A stretch of 64,000 bases of DNA from Legionella bozemanae (GTDB taxonomy: Bacteria > Pseudomonadota > Gammaproteobacteria > Legionellales > Legionellaceae), in NCBI RefSeq assembly GCF_001648595.1, contig NZ_LBAW01000007.1:1-64000 (forward strand), written 5' to 3'. Positions 1-9,563 of the stretch are shown piece by piece (position 1 is the first letter of the stretch; every line of letters starts with the position of its first letter). A model generated the notes under the pieces. It was not told the origin of the DNA. It saw nothing but the letters and a program-made list of their open reading frames with translations, and searched no databases. Position numbers and translations under genes: made by a program.

Positions 1-101
1 GAACCCGTGTTAGGGTGCTGTGTTGTTAACTGGTGAGTGCCCCCGTAATTGGGAAAGACCCTATTTACTGTACTTTATATTTTAGAAAATTGAAAATTCA
101 C

Positions 102-178
102 TGGCGTCCCGGAGAGGATTTGAACCTCCGACCTGCCCCTTAGGAGGGGGCTGCGCTATCCAGCTGTGCCACCGGGAC
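102..178 (-). tRNA. tRNA-Arg (anticodon CCT)
   Basis: Read on the minus strand this is a 77-nt cloverleaf. It has an acceptor stem GTCCCGG pairing with CCGGGAC, a GGTTCAAATCC T-loop region, and an encoded 3' CCA at 102-104. The anticodon stem-loop has loop CTCCTAA, which gives anticodon CCT and decodes AGG, a rare arginine codon. No gene is visible in bases 1-101. The 165 bases between this tRNA and the next gene hold only a short hairpin (250-276) and presumably the promoter of the ABC transporter. Confidence 0.95.
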
Positions 179-343
179 TTTGATTGACGTCGTAAGTCTA
201 CCGTTATCATGGGAAAATAACAACTTCCATGGCGGTAAATACAAGGTTTTCATTTTTCAATTCTTATGAAAAATGAGCTAATTATAAACATTTTGCAGCT
301 TCATTGTGGTATACTTCGTTGACCTTTTATTTTGAGCAGTGTG

Positions 344-2122
344 ATGAGCGCGTCAGATTTAAAATATCCATTTCATTCAGCGTGGAATTTTTTGTGGCAG
401 GTCATTAAGCCTTATCGTTGGTGGTATGTCTTAATGCTTCAGGCACCAGTGTTCACTGCATTTTATATTTTTGCCAATAATTATTCTTTTAAACTACTGG
501 TTGATGTGTTTTCCAGTGAAACAATTGCTTCATATCACCAGCTAGTGTTTCCTATTGCCTTATTTATCACCGCACAAATAGTGTTGGATGTTGTTTGGCG
601 AATTAGTGATTTTGCAGAGTGGAAGGCTGAACCGTATGCGCGACAAAGATTACTGTCCTCTGCTTACGACTATGTACAACATCATTCCTATAACTATTTT
701 CAAAATACGCCAAGTGGGACGGTGATTAGTAAGTTAAAAGGCCTTTTAGATGGTTATGATAGTGTTTTTGCTAATATCCATCATATTGTAGGAAAACATT
801 TTTGTGTGGTTGTTGTTTCTGTTTTTGTTTTGTTGATTGTCAATTTCAGTGTGTTTTGTTTCATGCTTGCCTGGTGTGTGCTTGTTGTGGCAATTATGTT
901 ACCGATGGCAGTCAAACTGAATCAACTTTCTAATAATATGGCAGAGAGCAAACATCAAGTCATAGGCAGTTTTTCGGATAATATTACCAATATTTTTTCT
1001 CTGTTTTATTTTGCTAAACGACGTGCTGAACATCGTCGTGTGAATCAGCTAATGTCTGATGATTTTGTGCCTCGTCAAATTGCGCTTTATCGGTATGACT
1101 TTAAATTTAATATGATCGGCTCGGTACTTTACTGGTTTATGTTGATTGCCGTTTTTATATTTATGATTTATCTGCGTACCCACGGAAAGATTTCTACAGG
1201 GGATTTCCTGTTTGTGATGCTGACTGCCATTACTATTTCTTTTGATTTATGGACGCTTATGAGTAGTCTTTGTACTTTTTTAAAAGAAATGGGGGATTTC
1301 AAATCATCGTTCAGTATTTTATCGATGCCTCATGAAGAGGTAGATAAACCCAATGCACAAGAATATCAGATTACCAAGGGCAAGATTGAATTCCAGCAGC
1401 TCTCTTTTTCTTATAGTGCAGGTACTGCTGTATTTAAAAATCTTAATCTGCTTATTAAACCTGGTGAGAAAATTGGTTTGGTTGGGCATTCGGGCGCAGG
1501 TAAATCGACATTAGTTTCCTTACTGTTAAAAAATTTCAGGCCAACTGCAGGACAAATTTTAATTGACGATAAGCCCATTTTAGAGATTACTTCGGATTCT
1601 TTACGCCAGCAAATAGCCCTTATTCCCCAAGACATTATGCTTTTCCATCGCTCTATTGGGGAGAATATTGGTTATGCAAAAGAAAATGCAACACTGGAGG
1701 AAATTAAACGTGCAGCGGCGATGGCGAATATAGATGAGTTTATTGAATCATTGCCTGAAAAGTATAATACACTGGTTGGTGAGCGTGGTGTGAAACTTTC
1801 AGGAGGTCAGCGTCAACGCATTGCCATTGCACGAGCATTTTTAAAAAATGCAGCGATTGTTATTCTTGATGAGGCAACCTCAAGTCTGGATACGCTTTCT
1901 GAGCAAGAAATACAACAATCGATTAATGCCATGTTGGAGCAAAACAATGCTACGGTTATTGCTATTGCTCATCGACTGTCAACCATCCGGCATATGGATC
2001 GAATTGTAGTAATGGAAGGTGGGATGATTATTGAAGAGGGTACGTTTAATGAGCTAGTAAATAATGAACAAAGTTATTTCAAAATGCTTTGGGATAGTCA
2101 AGTCAATGGGATGGTTTTATAA
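344..2122 (+). CDS. ABCB/MsbA-type half ABC transporter (fused membrane and ATPase domains)
   Basis: 592-residue exporter-type half transporter. The N-terminal half (about residues 20-310) is hydrophobic with roughly six membrane spans. The C-terminal half is a nucleotide-binding domain with Walker A GHSGAGKST (about residue 381), the LSGGQRQR signature (about 485), Walker B VILDEATSSLD and the H-loop AIAHRLST. The family exports lipids, peptides or drugs as homo- or heterodimers; the substrate cannot be told. An in-frame TTG at 332 would add four residues, but the ATG at 344 is preferred. The stop is one base before the beta-lactamase start, so the two genes are probably co-transcribed. Confidence 0.9.
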   Translation: MSASDLKYPFHSAWNFLWQVIKPYRWWYVLMLQAPVFTAFYIFANNYSFKLLVDVFSSETIASYHQLVFPIALFITAQIVLDVVWRISDFAEWKAEPYARQRLLSSAYDYVQHHSYNYFQNTPSGTVISKLKGLLDGYDSVFANIHHIVGKHFCVVVVSVFVLLIVNFSVFCFMLAWCVLVVAIMLPMAVKLNQLSNNMAESKHQVIGSFSDNITNIFSLFYFAKRRAEHRRVNQLMSDDFVPRQIALYRYDFKFNMIGSVLYWFMLIAVFIFMIYLRTHGKISTGDFLFVMLTAITISFDLWTLMSSLCTFLKEMGDFKSSFSILSMPHEEVDKPNAQEYQITKGKIEFQQLSFSYSAGTAVFKNLNLLIKPGEKIGLVGHSGAGKSTLVSLLLKNFRPTAGQILIDDKPILEITSDSLRQQIALIPQDIMLFHRSIGENIGYAKENATLEEIKRAAAMANIDEFIESLPEKYNTLVGERGVKLSGGQRQRIAIARAFLKNAAIVILDEATSSLDTLSEQEIQQSINAMLEQNNATVIAIAHRLSTIRHMDRIVVMEGGMIIEEGTFNELVNNEQSYFKMLWDSQVNGMVL

Positions 2123-2123
2123 A

Positions 2124-2915
2124 ATGAAAAAATGGGTTGTTTTTTTAATTACTGCGCTTTCAGCAAATACTATTGCTTGGGCAAATAATAATTGTTTTAT
2201 TGCTAAAGAGAACGGTGCGATGTTAAAACAAGAAGGGAAATGTACCGAGCGTCATTCGCCTTGTTCCACTTTTAAAATTGCAATCAGTTTGATGGGGTTT
2301 GATAAGGGGATACTCACTGATAAAACTCATCCTGAATGGTCTTTCAAAGAGGGATATAATGATTGGTTAGACGTTTGGAAACAGCCCCATAATCCAACCA
2401 CCTGGATACAACACAGTTGCGTTTGGTACAGTCAGCTGATTACCCAAAAATTAGGAATGGAGCAATTTAAGCATTATATTCAGGTTCTTAATTATGGAAA
2501 TCAGGATGTTTCCGGTGATAAGGGTATGAATAACGGATTAGCTCGTGCCTGGCTTTCGGGTTCATTGCAGATTTCACCGCAAGAACAGGTCGAGTTTTTA
2601 TCGAAACTGACTCAAAACAAACTGCCTGTGAGCCATTTTTCCATGCAAATGACTCATGATCTTCTATTTGTTGAAAACTTGCCAGGGGATTGGAAACTGT
2701 ATGGAAAAACAGGATCAGGTAATCCATTCAAAGCAGATGGTTCGCGTAATATGGACAAGCAACTTGGATGGTTTGTAGGCTGGATAGAGAAGGGTCCACG
2801 TACTGTTTTGTTTGCTCAATATATTGAAGATGATGCCACACCTGACTATTTAACGGGGAAACAAGCAAGAGAAATTGCGAAACAGAAATTAATGCAATTG
2901 ACTCAGTCAAACTAG
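2124..2915 (+). CDS. Class D (OXA-29-like) beta-lactamase
   Basis: 263-residue periplasmic serine beta-lactamase with a signal peptide (MKKWVVFLITALSANTIAWA). The class D landmarks are in order: S48-T-F-K51 with the acylated serine and the lysine that is carboxylated in this class, S98-C-V100, Y124-G-N126, and K195-T-G197. The family hydrolyses penicillins and some other beta-lactams. It resembles the chromosomal OXA enzymes of Legionella (OXA-29 of L. gormanii, LoxA of L. pneumophila). An upstream in-frame ATG at 2064 lies inside the ABC gene and is ignored, because the ATG at 2124 is followed directly by the signal peptide. Expression is probably by read-through from the ABC gene. Confidence 0.93.
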   Translation: MKKWVVFLITALSANTIAWANNNCFIAKENGAMLKQEGKCTERHSPCSTFKIAISLMGFDKGILTDKTHPEWSFKEGYNDWLDVWKQPHNPTTWIQHSCVWYSQLITQKLGMEQFKHYIQVLNYGNQDVSGDKGMNNGLARAWLSGSLQISPQEQVEFLSKLTQNKLPVSHFSMQMTHDLLFVENLPGDWKLYGKTGSGNPFKADGSRNMDKQLGWFVGWIEKGPRTVLFAQYIEDDATPDYLTGKQAREIAKQKLMQLTQSN

Positions 2916-2949
2916 ATTAAAAACGATCTTGGGTACATTGGAGTGGTAT

Positions 2950-2989
2950 TTATAACCTGGGGGGCTGTGAATCGGAACCCAGGTTATAA
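2950..2989. terminator. Hairpin between convergent genes (probable terminator)
   Basis: A 12-bp perfect stem (TTATAACCTGGG at 2950-2961 with CCCAGGTTATAA at 2978-2989) encloses a 16-nt loop. It lies between the beta-lactamase gene and the convergent small gene at 3014, so it may stop transcription from both sides. There is no long U-tract. Confidence 0.6.
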
Positions 2990-3013
2990 TATTATTCAGC
3001 ATGATCTTTGAGT

Positions 3014-3304
3014 TTACTCTGGATAACAATAGATTTCGCTACCGCCGCCAACACCGGCGTGGAATATCAGTGCATCGACGCCAGCAATATCTCTTTTCTC
3101 TTTTAAACAACGGTAGCCAGGATAGGTATAATAAAAGTCACCGGTAGGTACTGGTCCTTCAACGGTAGTATAAGTATGAGCACTTGTATCTACAGTGATA
3201 GGGACGCTTTTCCAAGACTTGGTTTCTGTTACGATAACGTTATCAGCTAAAGCTGCAGTAGTGACTGTTAGGAGTAAAGCAGCTGTGAGTAGTGTTTTTG
3301 TCAT
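3014..3304 (-). CDS. Small exported protein of unknown function
   Basis: 96-residue protein with a clear Sec signal peptide (MTKTLLTAALLLTVTTAALA, cleavage after ALA). The mature part of about 75 residues has two cysteines, one in the YRCLKEKR stretch and one in the C-terminal EIYCYPE, which could form a disulfide. The start at 3304 is chosen because AAGGAGG lies just upstream; an ATG 21 bases further up would push the signal peptide inward. The family is not recognised. It is probably a periplasmic or secreted protein. Confidence 0.7.
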   Translation of the reverse strand: MTKTLLTAALLLTVTTAALADNVIVTETKSWKSVPITVDTSAHTYTTVEGPVPTGDFYYTYPGYRCLKEKRDIAGVDALIFHAGVGGGSEIYCYPE

Positions 3305-3466
3305 TTGTGCATCCTCCTTGTTCATTTTTCCATAAAGTCTTTATCTTCGTTCAAAGTTAAAGATACTTGATAAATATAGCACATTTATATAGAAAGGGTT
3401 TTTAATCACATTGATATGAATTGATATAAAAAATAAGGATGTATAATCAAAGATCTCTGGATATTT

Positions 3467-3486
3467 TTCCCCCAAAAATGGGGGAA
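3467..3486. terminator. GC-rich hairpin between two small genes
   Basis: Perfect 8-bp stem TTCCCCCA/TGGGGGAA with an AAAA loop, located just after the stop of the His-rich gene transcribed leftward. No U-run follows on the minus strand, so it may be a weak terminator or an mRNA-stabilising hairpin. Confidence 0.4.
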
Positions 3487-3495
3487 GTGGTTTAA

Positions 3496-3987
3496 TTAAA
3501 AGTGGCCATGTCGATGACTGCCGCCATGTTCATGCATATGACTGTTATCATGAGTATGTACTGTTCCGTGGGAGCTAGGATGTCCATGTGAGTGATCATT
3601 ATTTACGTATACTGTACTGCCAGTATCATAGTGTCCATGATAATAAGGATCAGCGGTATAAACGGGAGAGTAAAAACCATAACTGCTGTAACCAGGAGTA
3701 GCGGTAGTTCTTACAGTAGTATATGTATTATTGTTACAAGCAAATAAAAAAGGTACTACAAAAACAAGTCCGATAGCAACGAGTGCAATTGGAAGTATCG
3801 GTGTAAAAATAAGAGCCGATGCAAGCAGGGTTTTCGTAGCTACCGCAGCCGTGGCTGCTGCAGCTGCAGAGTTTAGCGTTACCGCGGCAATAACTCCTGC
3901 AGTGACTACTGCAGCAGCAGTTAGTGCTGTCATACATCTAAGTAAAAAAGTATAATTGGTATCATCTTCCTGTTTCTTCTTGGTCAT
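3496..3987 (-). CDS. Small membrane protein with histidine-rich tail
   Basis: 163 residues. Residues about 12-85 form two alanine-rich hydrophobic segments consistent with membrane helices. The remaining 75 residues are rich in Tyr, Gly and especially His, ending with a run of HSHGHPSSHGTVHTH-type motifs and HRHGHF. Such tails bind transition metals in other proteins, so a role in metal binding or buffering is possible but unproven. A strong Shine-Dalgarno (AGGAGGTGACGT before ATG) supports the start. The family is not recognised. It is transcribed toward the small exported-protein gene and may share its transcript. Confidence 0.65.
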   Translation of the reverse strand: MTKKKQEDDTNYTFLLRCMTALTAAAVVTAGVIAAVTLNSAAAAATAAVATKTLLASALIFTPILPIALVAIGLVFVVPFLFACNNNTYTTVRTTATPGYSSYGFYSPVYTADPYYHGHYDTGSTVYVNNDHSHGHPSSHGTVHTHDNSHMHEHGGSHRHGHF

Positions 3988-4564
3988 ACGTCACCTCCTG
4001 TGTGTTGTACCAGATTAATAAATTTTTTATTTATTAATATCAATGGTCGAAACTGAATTTCGACTGCTTTAAGATTCTACTATAGGGAAGAAAAATGTCA
4101 TCTTTATTTTTACTTGTTGAAAAATTTATATTTTTTGGGAAATGCGATTGTTTGAAAATATAGCAAAAAGACAATTGATGAATTTAAAAAGAAGATAATT
4201 TAGATAAGTGAATTGATTAATAACCGGCTAAGGATAACCAGGGGGCATTAGTTTTTCATTATCTTTTCTTTCTACTTTCTGTAGTTTGTCCGCGGGATCT
4301 AGGGAGTTTGCAATAAAACTGGATCCCACGGACAAGCCTTGAGCGATCCACGCGAAACTTGAATGTAAGTTTTTGTTTTTAAATGAAATATGCTCAACAT
4401 TCTACGTACCGCGCTTTATGCACAATGTCCCTCCTAATCAGAACCTTTTGTGCCTCAATAAACATCCTCTGGATACACCGCGCATAAAGCGCGGTATGTA
4501 GGGAGTTGGAGTTAAATTTTGTGTGGATCTCTCAGGGACAAGCCGCGGGCGTAGTAATTGAGAG
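3988..4564. repeat. 577-bp gene-free gap holding two palindromic repeat families
   Basis: No open frame of interest. It holds an imperfect palindrome at 4285-4336 (TTTGTCCGCGGGATCT pairing with GGATCCCACGGACAAG) that is related to the repeat at 39703-39775. It also holds a second inverted repeat at 4402-4501, whose 20-base arms (CTACGTACCGCGCTTTATGC and its complement at 4482-4501) differ at one position. A fragment of the first family, containing GGGACAAGCCGCGGGCGTAG, lies at about 4534-4553. The rest is AT-rich and probably includes the promoter of the His-rich gene. Confidence 0.75.
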
Positions 4565-5662
4565 TTATTCATCATCCCAGCTTAGAGTGCCACCAGCTTG
4601 ATATTCAATGACACGAGTTTCAAAGAAGTTTTTCTCTTTTTTCAAATCCATCATTTCACTCATCCACGGGAATGGATTTTCAGCACCAGGATACTGCTCT
4701 GGCAAGCCGATTTGGTTTAAACGACGGTTAGCTATGAAGTGCAGGTACTCTTCAAACATTTCTGCGTTCATTCCCAAAATACCTTGCGGCATAGTATCTT
4801 TAGCATATTGATACTCCAGTTCTACGCCTTGGCGGATGAGTTGAATCATTTCTTCTTTAAATTCAGGTGTCCACAAATGCGGATTCTCAATTTTAATTTG
4901 GTTGATGACATCAATACCAAAGTTCATATGCATGGATTCATCACGTAAAATGTATTGGAATTGCTCGGAAGTTCCTACCATTTTATTTCGACGTCCCATA
5001 GAGAGAATTTGCGTAAACCCAACATAGAAAAAGATTCCTTCAAAGATAACATAGAAGGCAATTAAATCACGCAATAAACGCTGATCATTTTCTACAGTAC
5101 CTGTATGGAATGTCTCATCCCCTAGGCTTTGAGTAAAAGGTAATGCCCAGGCAGCTTTAGTTGCTACAGACGGGATTTCACGATACATATTAAAGACTTC
5201 TGCTTCATCAAGCCCCAAACTCTCAATGACGTATTGATAAGCATGAGTATGCAATGCTTCTTCAAACGCCTGACGTAACAAGTATTGTCTGCATTCAGGA
5301 TTCGTAATATGCCGATAAACAGCAAGTACTAGATTATTGGCAACCAATGAATCTGCCGTTGAGAAAAATCCTAAATTACGTTTGATAATCAAACGCTCGG
5401 CTTCTGTAAGCCCCATAGGATCTTTCCAGAGTGCTACGTCAGCACTCATATTGATTTCATTGGGCATCCAATGGTTTGCACAAGCGGTTAAATACTTGTC
5501 CCAAGCCCACTTATATTTAAAGGGAACCAGTTGGTTTAAGTCAGCACGGCAGTTAATGATGCGTTTATCATCAACGTGAATGCGCGCAGCCCCCATTTCA
5601 AGAGGCTCATATCCTGTTGCACCAGGATGAATTATATCGTGTTGTTGTATGATTTCTGACAT
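4565..5662 (-). CDS. nrdB: Class I ribonucleoside-diphosphate reductase, beta (R2) subunit
   Basis: 365-residue R2 subunit that carries the diiron-tyrosyl radical cofactor and passes the radical to NrdA for reduction of ribonucleotides. Visible ferritin-like metal ligands include E in [14 protein letters not shown] and the DESMHMNFG helix. The C-terminal tail with aromatic and acidic residues (TLSWDDE) is the part that docks onto the alpha subunit. It lies 14 bases downstream of nrdA in the same operon and has a clear AGGAG site. Length is normal. Confidence 0.96.
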   Translation of the reverse strand: MSEIIQQHDIIHPGATGYEPLEMGAARIHVDDKRIINCRADLNQLVPFKYKWAWDKYLTACANHWMPNEINMSADVALWKDPMGLTEAERLIIKRNLGFFSTADSLVANNLVLAVYRHITNPECRQYLLRQAFEEALHTHAYQYVIESLGLDEAEVFNMYREIPSVATKAAWALPFTQSLGDETFHTGTVENDQRLLRDLIAFYVIFEGIFFYVGFTQILSMGRRNKMVGTSEQFQYILRDESMHMNFGIDVINQIKIENPHLWTPEFKEEMIQLIRQGVELEYQYAKDTMPQGILGMNAEMFEEYLHFIANRRLNQIGLPEQYPGAENPFPWMSEMMDLKKEKNFFETRVIEYQAGGTLSWDDE

Positions 5663-5676
5663 TTAAATTCTCCTGA

Positions 5677-8502
5677 TTATTGGCACGCTTCGCAGTCTGG
5701 ATCGAGTATGGAACATACCTTAGGCTCCTCAGCTATTATTTTAACTGCATTGAGCGCCCCATCAGTCACCGTAGATTTTTCAGCATTGGATGCGCCTAAA
5801 CTGCGTAAGTAATAAGTGGTTTTTAATCCACGTGTCCATGCATGCATGTAGAGTTGATCCAATTTTTTACCCGATGGCTGAGCCATATAGATATTAAGTG
5901 ATTGTGCTTGATCGATCCATTTTTGACGACGAGAAGCTGCATCCACCAACCAAATTGGGTCAATTTCAAAAGAAGTTGCATAACGTTTTTTCAATTCAGC
6001 AGGAATGCGGCTGATAGGTTGAACGCTACCATTAAAGTATTTCAAATCATTGACCATTACTTCATCCCAAAGATTCAATGTTTTCAAATCAGCTACCAAA
6101 TAGGGATTAATCACAGTAAATTCGCCTGACAAATTGGATTTGACATACAAGTTTTGGTACGTAGGTTCAATAGATTGTGCGACACCACAAATGTTAGAAA
6201 TAGTCGCGGTAGGTGCTATTGCCATCACATTGGAGTTACGCATTCCTTGTGTACGGACTTTGATACGTAAGCTTTCCCAGTCCAAGCGTTGTGAACGATC
6301 TTGTTCCAGGTATTTATCACGTGCTTGCTGTAACAGATTAATTGAATCAATTGGCAGTATGCCTTTACTCCACAAAGAACCTTCATAGCTGGAATAACTG
6401 CCTCGTTCTTTAGCCAAATCACAAGAAGCTTCAATTGCATAATAGCTGATTAATTCCATGGATGAGTCAGCAAATTCAACTGCTTCTTGAGAAGCATAAT
6501 CAATTTTTAACTCATATAATGCATCCTGGAAGCCCATGAGGCCTAGACCAATAGGTCTGTGTTTCAAGTTCGAGTTACGCGCTTGAGGTACGGAATAATA
6601 GTTAATATCAATCACGTTATCCAACATACGAATTGCAGTTCTAATAGTACGTTTTAATTTTTCAGTATCCAGTTTGCCTTTTTTGATGTGTGCAGGAAGA
6701 TTAACACTACCCAGATTACATACAGCAATTTCCTCTTCTGAAGTGTTAAGTGTAATTTCAGTACACAAGTTAGAGCTATGAACTACACCAGCATGTTGTT
6801 GTGGTGAACGCAAATTACATGGATCTTTAAATGTCATCCAAGGGTGGCCAGTTTCAAAAAGCATAGATAACATTTTACGCCACAGTTTGACCGCAGAGAG
6901 TGTTTTGGTGTTTCTGATGAGGCCTTGTCGTGCTTTTTCTTCGTACTCACGATAGAGCGTTGCAAATGCTTTGCCATATTGATCATGTAAATCAGGCACT
7001 TCATCAGGTGAGAATAAAGTCCAATCCCCATTTTCACGTACACGAACCATAAATAAATCAGGTATCCATAATGCAGTATTCATATCGTGTGTACGGCGTC
7101 GATCATCGCCAGTATTTTTTCTTAACTCGAGGAATTCTTCGACGTCTTTATGCCAACATTCCAGGTAAGCACACACAGCCCCTTTACGTTTACCTCCCTG
7201 GTTTACTGCAACTGCGGTGGCGTCAGCAACATTCAAAAAGGGCACTACACCTTGTGACTTTCCATTGGTACCTTTAATGTGTGAACCCATAGCACGCACT
7301 GGAGTCCAGTCGTTACCTAAACCTCCAGCGTATTTTGAGAGCAGTGCGTTATCTTTAATCGCACTGTAAATACCATCCAAATGATCTGGGACAGTGGTTA
7401 AATAGCAACTGGATAATTGAGGCCTAACAGTACCTGAATTAAACAGAGTAGGTGTTGATGACATATAATCAAATGAAGACAGCAATTGATAAAACTCAAT
7501 GGCTTTTTCATCTTTATCTTTTTCGCGTAAGGCTAGACCCATGGCAACACGCATGAAAAATGCCTGTGGCAGCTCATATCGTGCACCATGCTCATGAATG
7601 AAGTAACGATCATATAAGGTTTGTAAGCTCAAATAGCTAAACTTCATATCACGTTCAGGTAATAGTGCTTTGCCAAGTTTTTCCAAATCAAAATCGGCCA
7701 TTTTGACATCCAATATTCCCTGTTTGATGCCATGAGCGACATATACTTTGAAGTAAGCAGGATAGAGTTGGCTCATTTCATCAAAGGTTGCATCTTCTTG
7801 AATTTCTAATTTATTCAATGCTTCCCTACGTAAACTATCTAACAACAAACGAGCACTGACGTAAGTATAGTTCGGTTCTTTTTCAACCAATGTACGTGCA
7901 GCCATAATTAGTGCTTTATGTACGTCTTCAAATTTCGCTTGATTGTAAAGATTACGCATCGCATCTTTAATAACAGGTTCTGCTTGAACATGATCCAAAT
8001 TACGGCATGCTTCATGAACAATCGTGTTCATGCGTTCGGTATCTAATGGTTTTAACTCGCCATCAGGCATAGTAATTAACAGGATTTTATTATCACCGGC
8101 TTGTTGTTTTAGTTCATTTTCGCGGGCTTTGCGGTGTTCTTCTCGATACAATACATAAGCACGAGCAACCTTGTAGTGACCACTGCGCATAAGCGCTAAC
8201 TCTACTTGATCCTGAATGTCTTCAATATGAACTGCACCGCCACTAGGTAAACGGCGTTTAAACACTTGAGTTATTTGACGGGTAAGTTCTTCAATCTGTT
8301 GATGAATACGATCTGAAGTGGAGGCTGTACCGCCCTCATCAGCAATGAATGCTTTAGTAATTGCGACTTTAATTTTCGTATCATCATAATTTACTACTTT
8401 ACCATTGCGCTTAATGGTTTTTAATAAACCAGGGGCATTAGCGGTCAATTCCAGTTGACTGGTTTGCGGTACATCATTTACCGGATCAAGAATTGCGGAC
8501 AT
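5677..8502 (-). CDS. nrdA: Class I ribonucleoside-diphosphate reductase, alpha (R1) subunit
   Basis: 941-residue catalytic subunit. Residues about 28-120 form the ATP-cone (KRNGKVVNYDDTKIKVAI), the allosteric activity domain. The barrel contains the active-site cysteines (SSCYLTT near the N-terminal part of the barrel, and SSNLCTEITLNTSEEE). The C-terminal CSILDPDCEACQ supplies the cysteine pair that re-reduces the active site. A strong GGAGG precedes the ATG. It is followed by nrdB. Expression is probably controlled by the palindrome upstream (see 8566-8594). Confidence 0.96.
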   Translation of the reverse strand: MSAILDPVNDVPQTSQLELTANAPGLLKTIKRNGKVVNYDDTKIKVAITKAFIADEGGTASTSDRIHQQIEELTRQITQVFKRRLPSGGAVHIEDIQDQVELALMRSGHYKVARAYVLYREEHRKARENELKQQAGDNKILLITMPDGELKPLDTERMNTIVHEACRNLDHVQAEPVIKDAMRNLYNQAKFEDVHKALIMAARTLVEKEPNYTYVSARLLLDSLRREALNKLEIQEDATFDEMSQLYPAYFKVYVAHGIKQGILDVKMADFDLEKLGKALLPERDMKFSYLSLQTLYDRYFIHEHGARYELPQAFFMRVAMGLALREKDKDEKAIEFYQLLSSFDYMSSTPTLFNSGTVRPQLSSCYLTTVPDHLDGIYSAIKDNALLSKYAGGLGNDWTPVRAMGSHIKGTNGKSQGVVPFLNVADATAVAVNQGGKRKGAVCAYLECWHKDVEEFLELRKNTGDDRRRTHDMNTALWIPDLFMVRVRENGDWTLFSPDEVPDLHDQYGKAFATLYREYEEKARQGLIRNTKTLSAVKLWRKMLSMLFETGHPWMTFKDPCNLRSPQQHAGVVHSSNLCTEITLNTSEEEIAVCNLGSVNLPAHIKKGKLDTEKLKRTIRTAIRMLDNVIDINYYSVPQARNSNLKHRPIGLGLMGFQDALYELKIDYASQEAVEFADSSMELISYYAIEASCDLAKERGSYSSYEGSLWSKGILPIDSINLLQQARDKYLEQDRSQRLDWESLRIKVRTQGMRNSNVMAIAPTATISNICGVAQSIEPTYQNLYVKSNLSGEFTVINPYLVADLKTLNLWDEVMVNDLKYFNGSVQPISRIPAELKKRYATSFEIDPIWLVDAASRRQKWIDQAQSLNIYMAQPSGKKLDQLYMHAWTRGLKTTYYLRSLGASNAEKSTVTDGALNAVKIIAEEPKVCSILDPDCEACQ

Positions 8503-8565
8503 TTTTCCTCCACGCAGTTTTTATTGTTATTAACAGTCGAGTTAAATTTATTCACTATTACTTAG

Positions 8566-8594
8566 ATTATAGCAGAAAACCCAATATATTGGGT
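8566..8594 (-). promoter_or_regulatory. nrdAB promoter with NrdR-box-like palindrome
   Basis: On the minus strand a perfect TATAAT (8566-8571) lies 7 bases after a perfect 16-bp palindrome ACCCAATATATTGGGT (8579-8594). The palindrome resembles the NrdR box of other bacteria, whose core is an AT-rich palindrome flanked by C and G. A half-site, ACCCAAT, recurs just upstream. The palindrome covers the -35 area, which suits a repressor. NrdR as the binder is inferred from the site and the gene, not seen. Confidence 0.65.
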
Positions 8595-8732
8595 CGTATT
8601 GGGTCATTAGTAACAAGATAATGTGTTTTTGCATGATGGTCAAGAGAATAATATGGGAGTATTTTGTGGATAAGTTGTGGGTTTATTCACAATTGTTTTA
8701 TGAGAAGGTTCAGCTTGGGCTTGGTAGTCCTT

Positions 8733-9518
8733 TTACTGAGTTACTCTTTTTTTCACGATAACGGCATCACTGACATTAGAAAATCCATGGACATTTAATA
8801 GGAACGAACCAATATGTGCATACAGTTGACTTGAGCTGCCTCCGTCCAGATTGATTGCATCAACACAGGATAGAGGAGGCGATCTGAGTAACTGAGCAAG
8901 CTTGTTGGTCGTCATTGCTGCATTAGTTGAAACGAGAATAATTATTTTTCCGTCTTCAGTGATTCCTAGGGCAGAACGGTCGGCAATCCCTGGCTTAAGA
9001 GATGGAATTTTTCGTTTAATTAACAGCCGAGGCCCACTTTGAATGGCGAAATCAATATCACTATCGTGATTAAAATGTTTTAAGCTGGAAATATATGCTT
9101 GATTATTTTTTATATAAAAAATTCCCCACCAGCTAATTCGTTTTAAAGGATTAATCAATTTTTTATTATTAATTCTAAGCCCAAGAGGGTTAAATTCATG
9201 ATCAAAAAAACCTCCATTAATACTTAAAAGTGCTTTACTGTGCTCAGCAAATTGATCCGCAGAGGCATTTTTTAGCGATAATTTTTTTGCATTAACCAAG
9301 GCGAGTTTATTTTTATTGAGGTCAATACGAAATACATAAATATGTGCCCAGGGTGAAAGTATTCCTCCAGCAAGATCTTGATACTCAATACCAGGGCTCA
9401 ATTTTCGCCAATATCCCTCAGCATAGGAATAATGAGAGACGAATATAAGACAAAGCACACATAATAATCGGAACAAATATGATTTGTTTGCAGGATAATC
9501 ATTGGTTTGTGAAGACAT
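8733..9518 (-). CDS. Exported phosphodiester glycosidase-family (NAGPA/DUF2233) protein
   Basis: 261 residues with an N-terminal signal sequence (LFRLLCVLCLIFVSHYSYA). The body matches the phosphodiester glycosidase domain: an early SINGGFFDHEFNPLG block, a central SGPRLLI, an RSALGITEDGKIIIL strand pair, and the DAINLDGGSSSQLY block that forms the active-site loop in this family. Members cleave sugar phosphodiesters or related bonds at the cell surface; the substrate here is unknown. It is divergent from pmbA, with 45 bases between the two starts. AAGGAT precedes the ATG. Confidence 0.78.
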   Translation of the reverse strand: MSSQTNDYPANKSYLFRLLCVLCLIFVSHYSYAEGYWRKLSPGIEYQDLAGGILSPWAHIYVFRIDLNKNKLALVNAKKLSLKNASADQFAEHSKALLSINGGFFDHEFNPLGLRINNKKLINPLKRISWWGIFYIKNNQAYISSLKHFNHDSDIDFAIQSGPRLLIKRKIPSLKPGIADRSALGITEDGKIIILVSTNAAMTTNKLAQLLRSPPLSCVDAINLDGGSSSQLYAHIGSFLLNVHGFSNVSDAVIVKKRVTQ

Positions 9519-9563
9519 GTTATTGTATCCTTATGTACATCATTCAATACCACGGAATCTCTT

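Noticed and set aside
250..276. Hairpin TCATTTTTCA/TGAAAAATGA upstream of the ABC gene
   Set aside because: AT-only stem with no gene ending nearby in the right direction; may be chance in AT-rich sequence.
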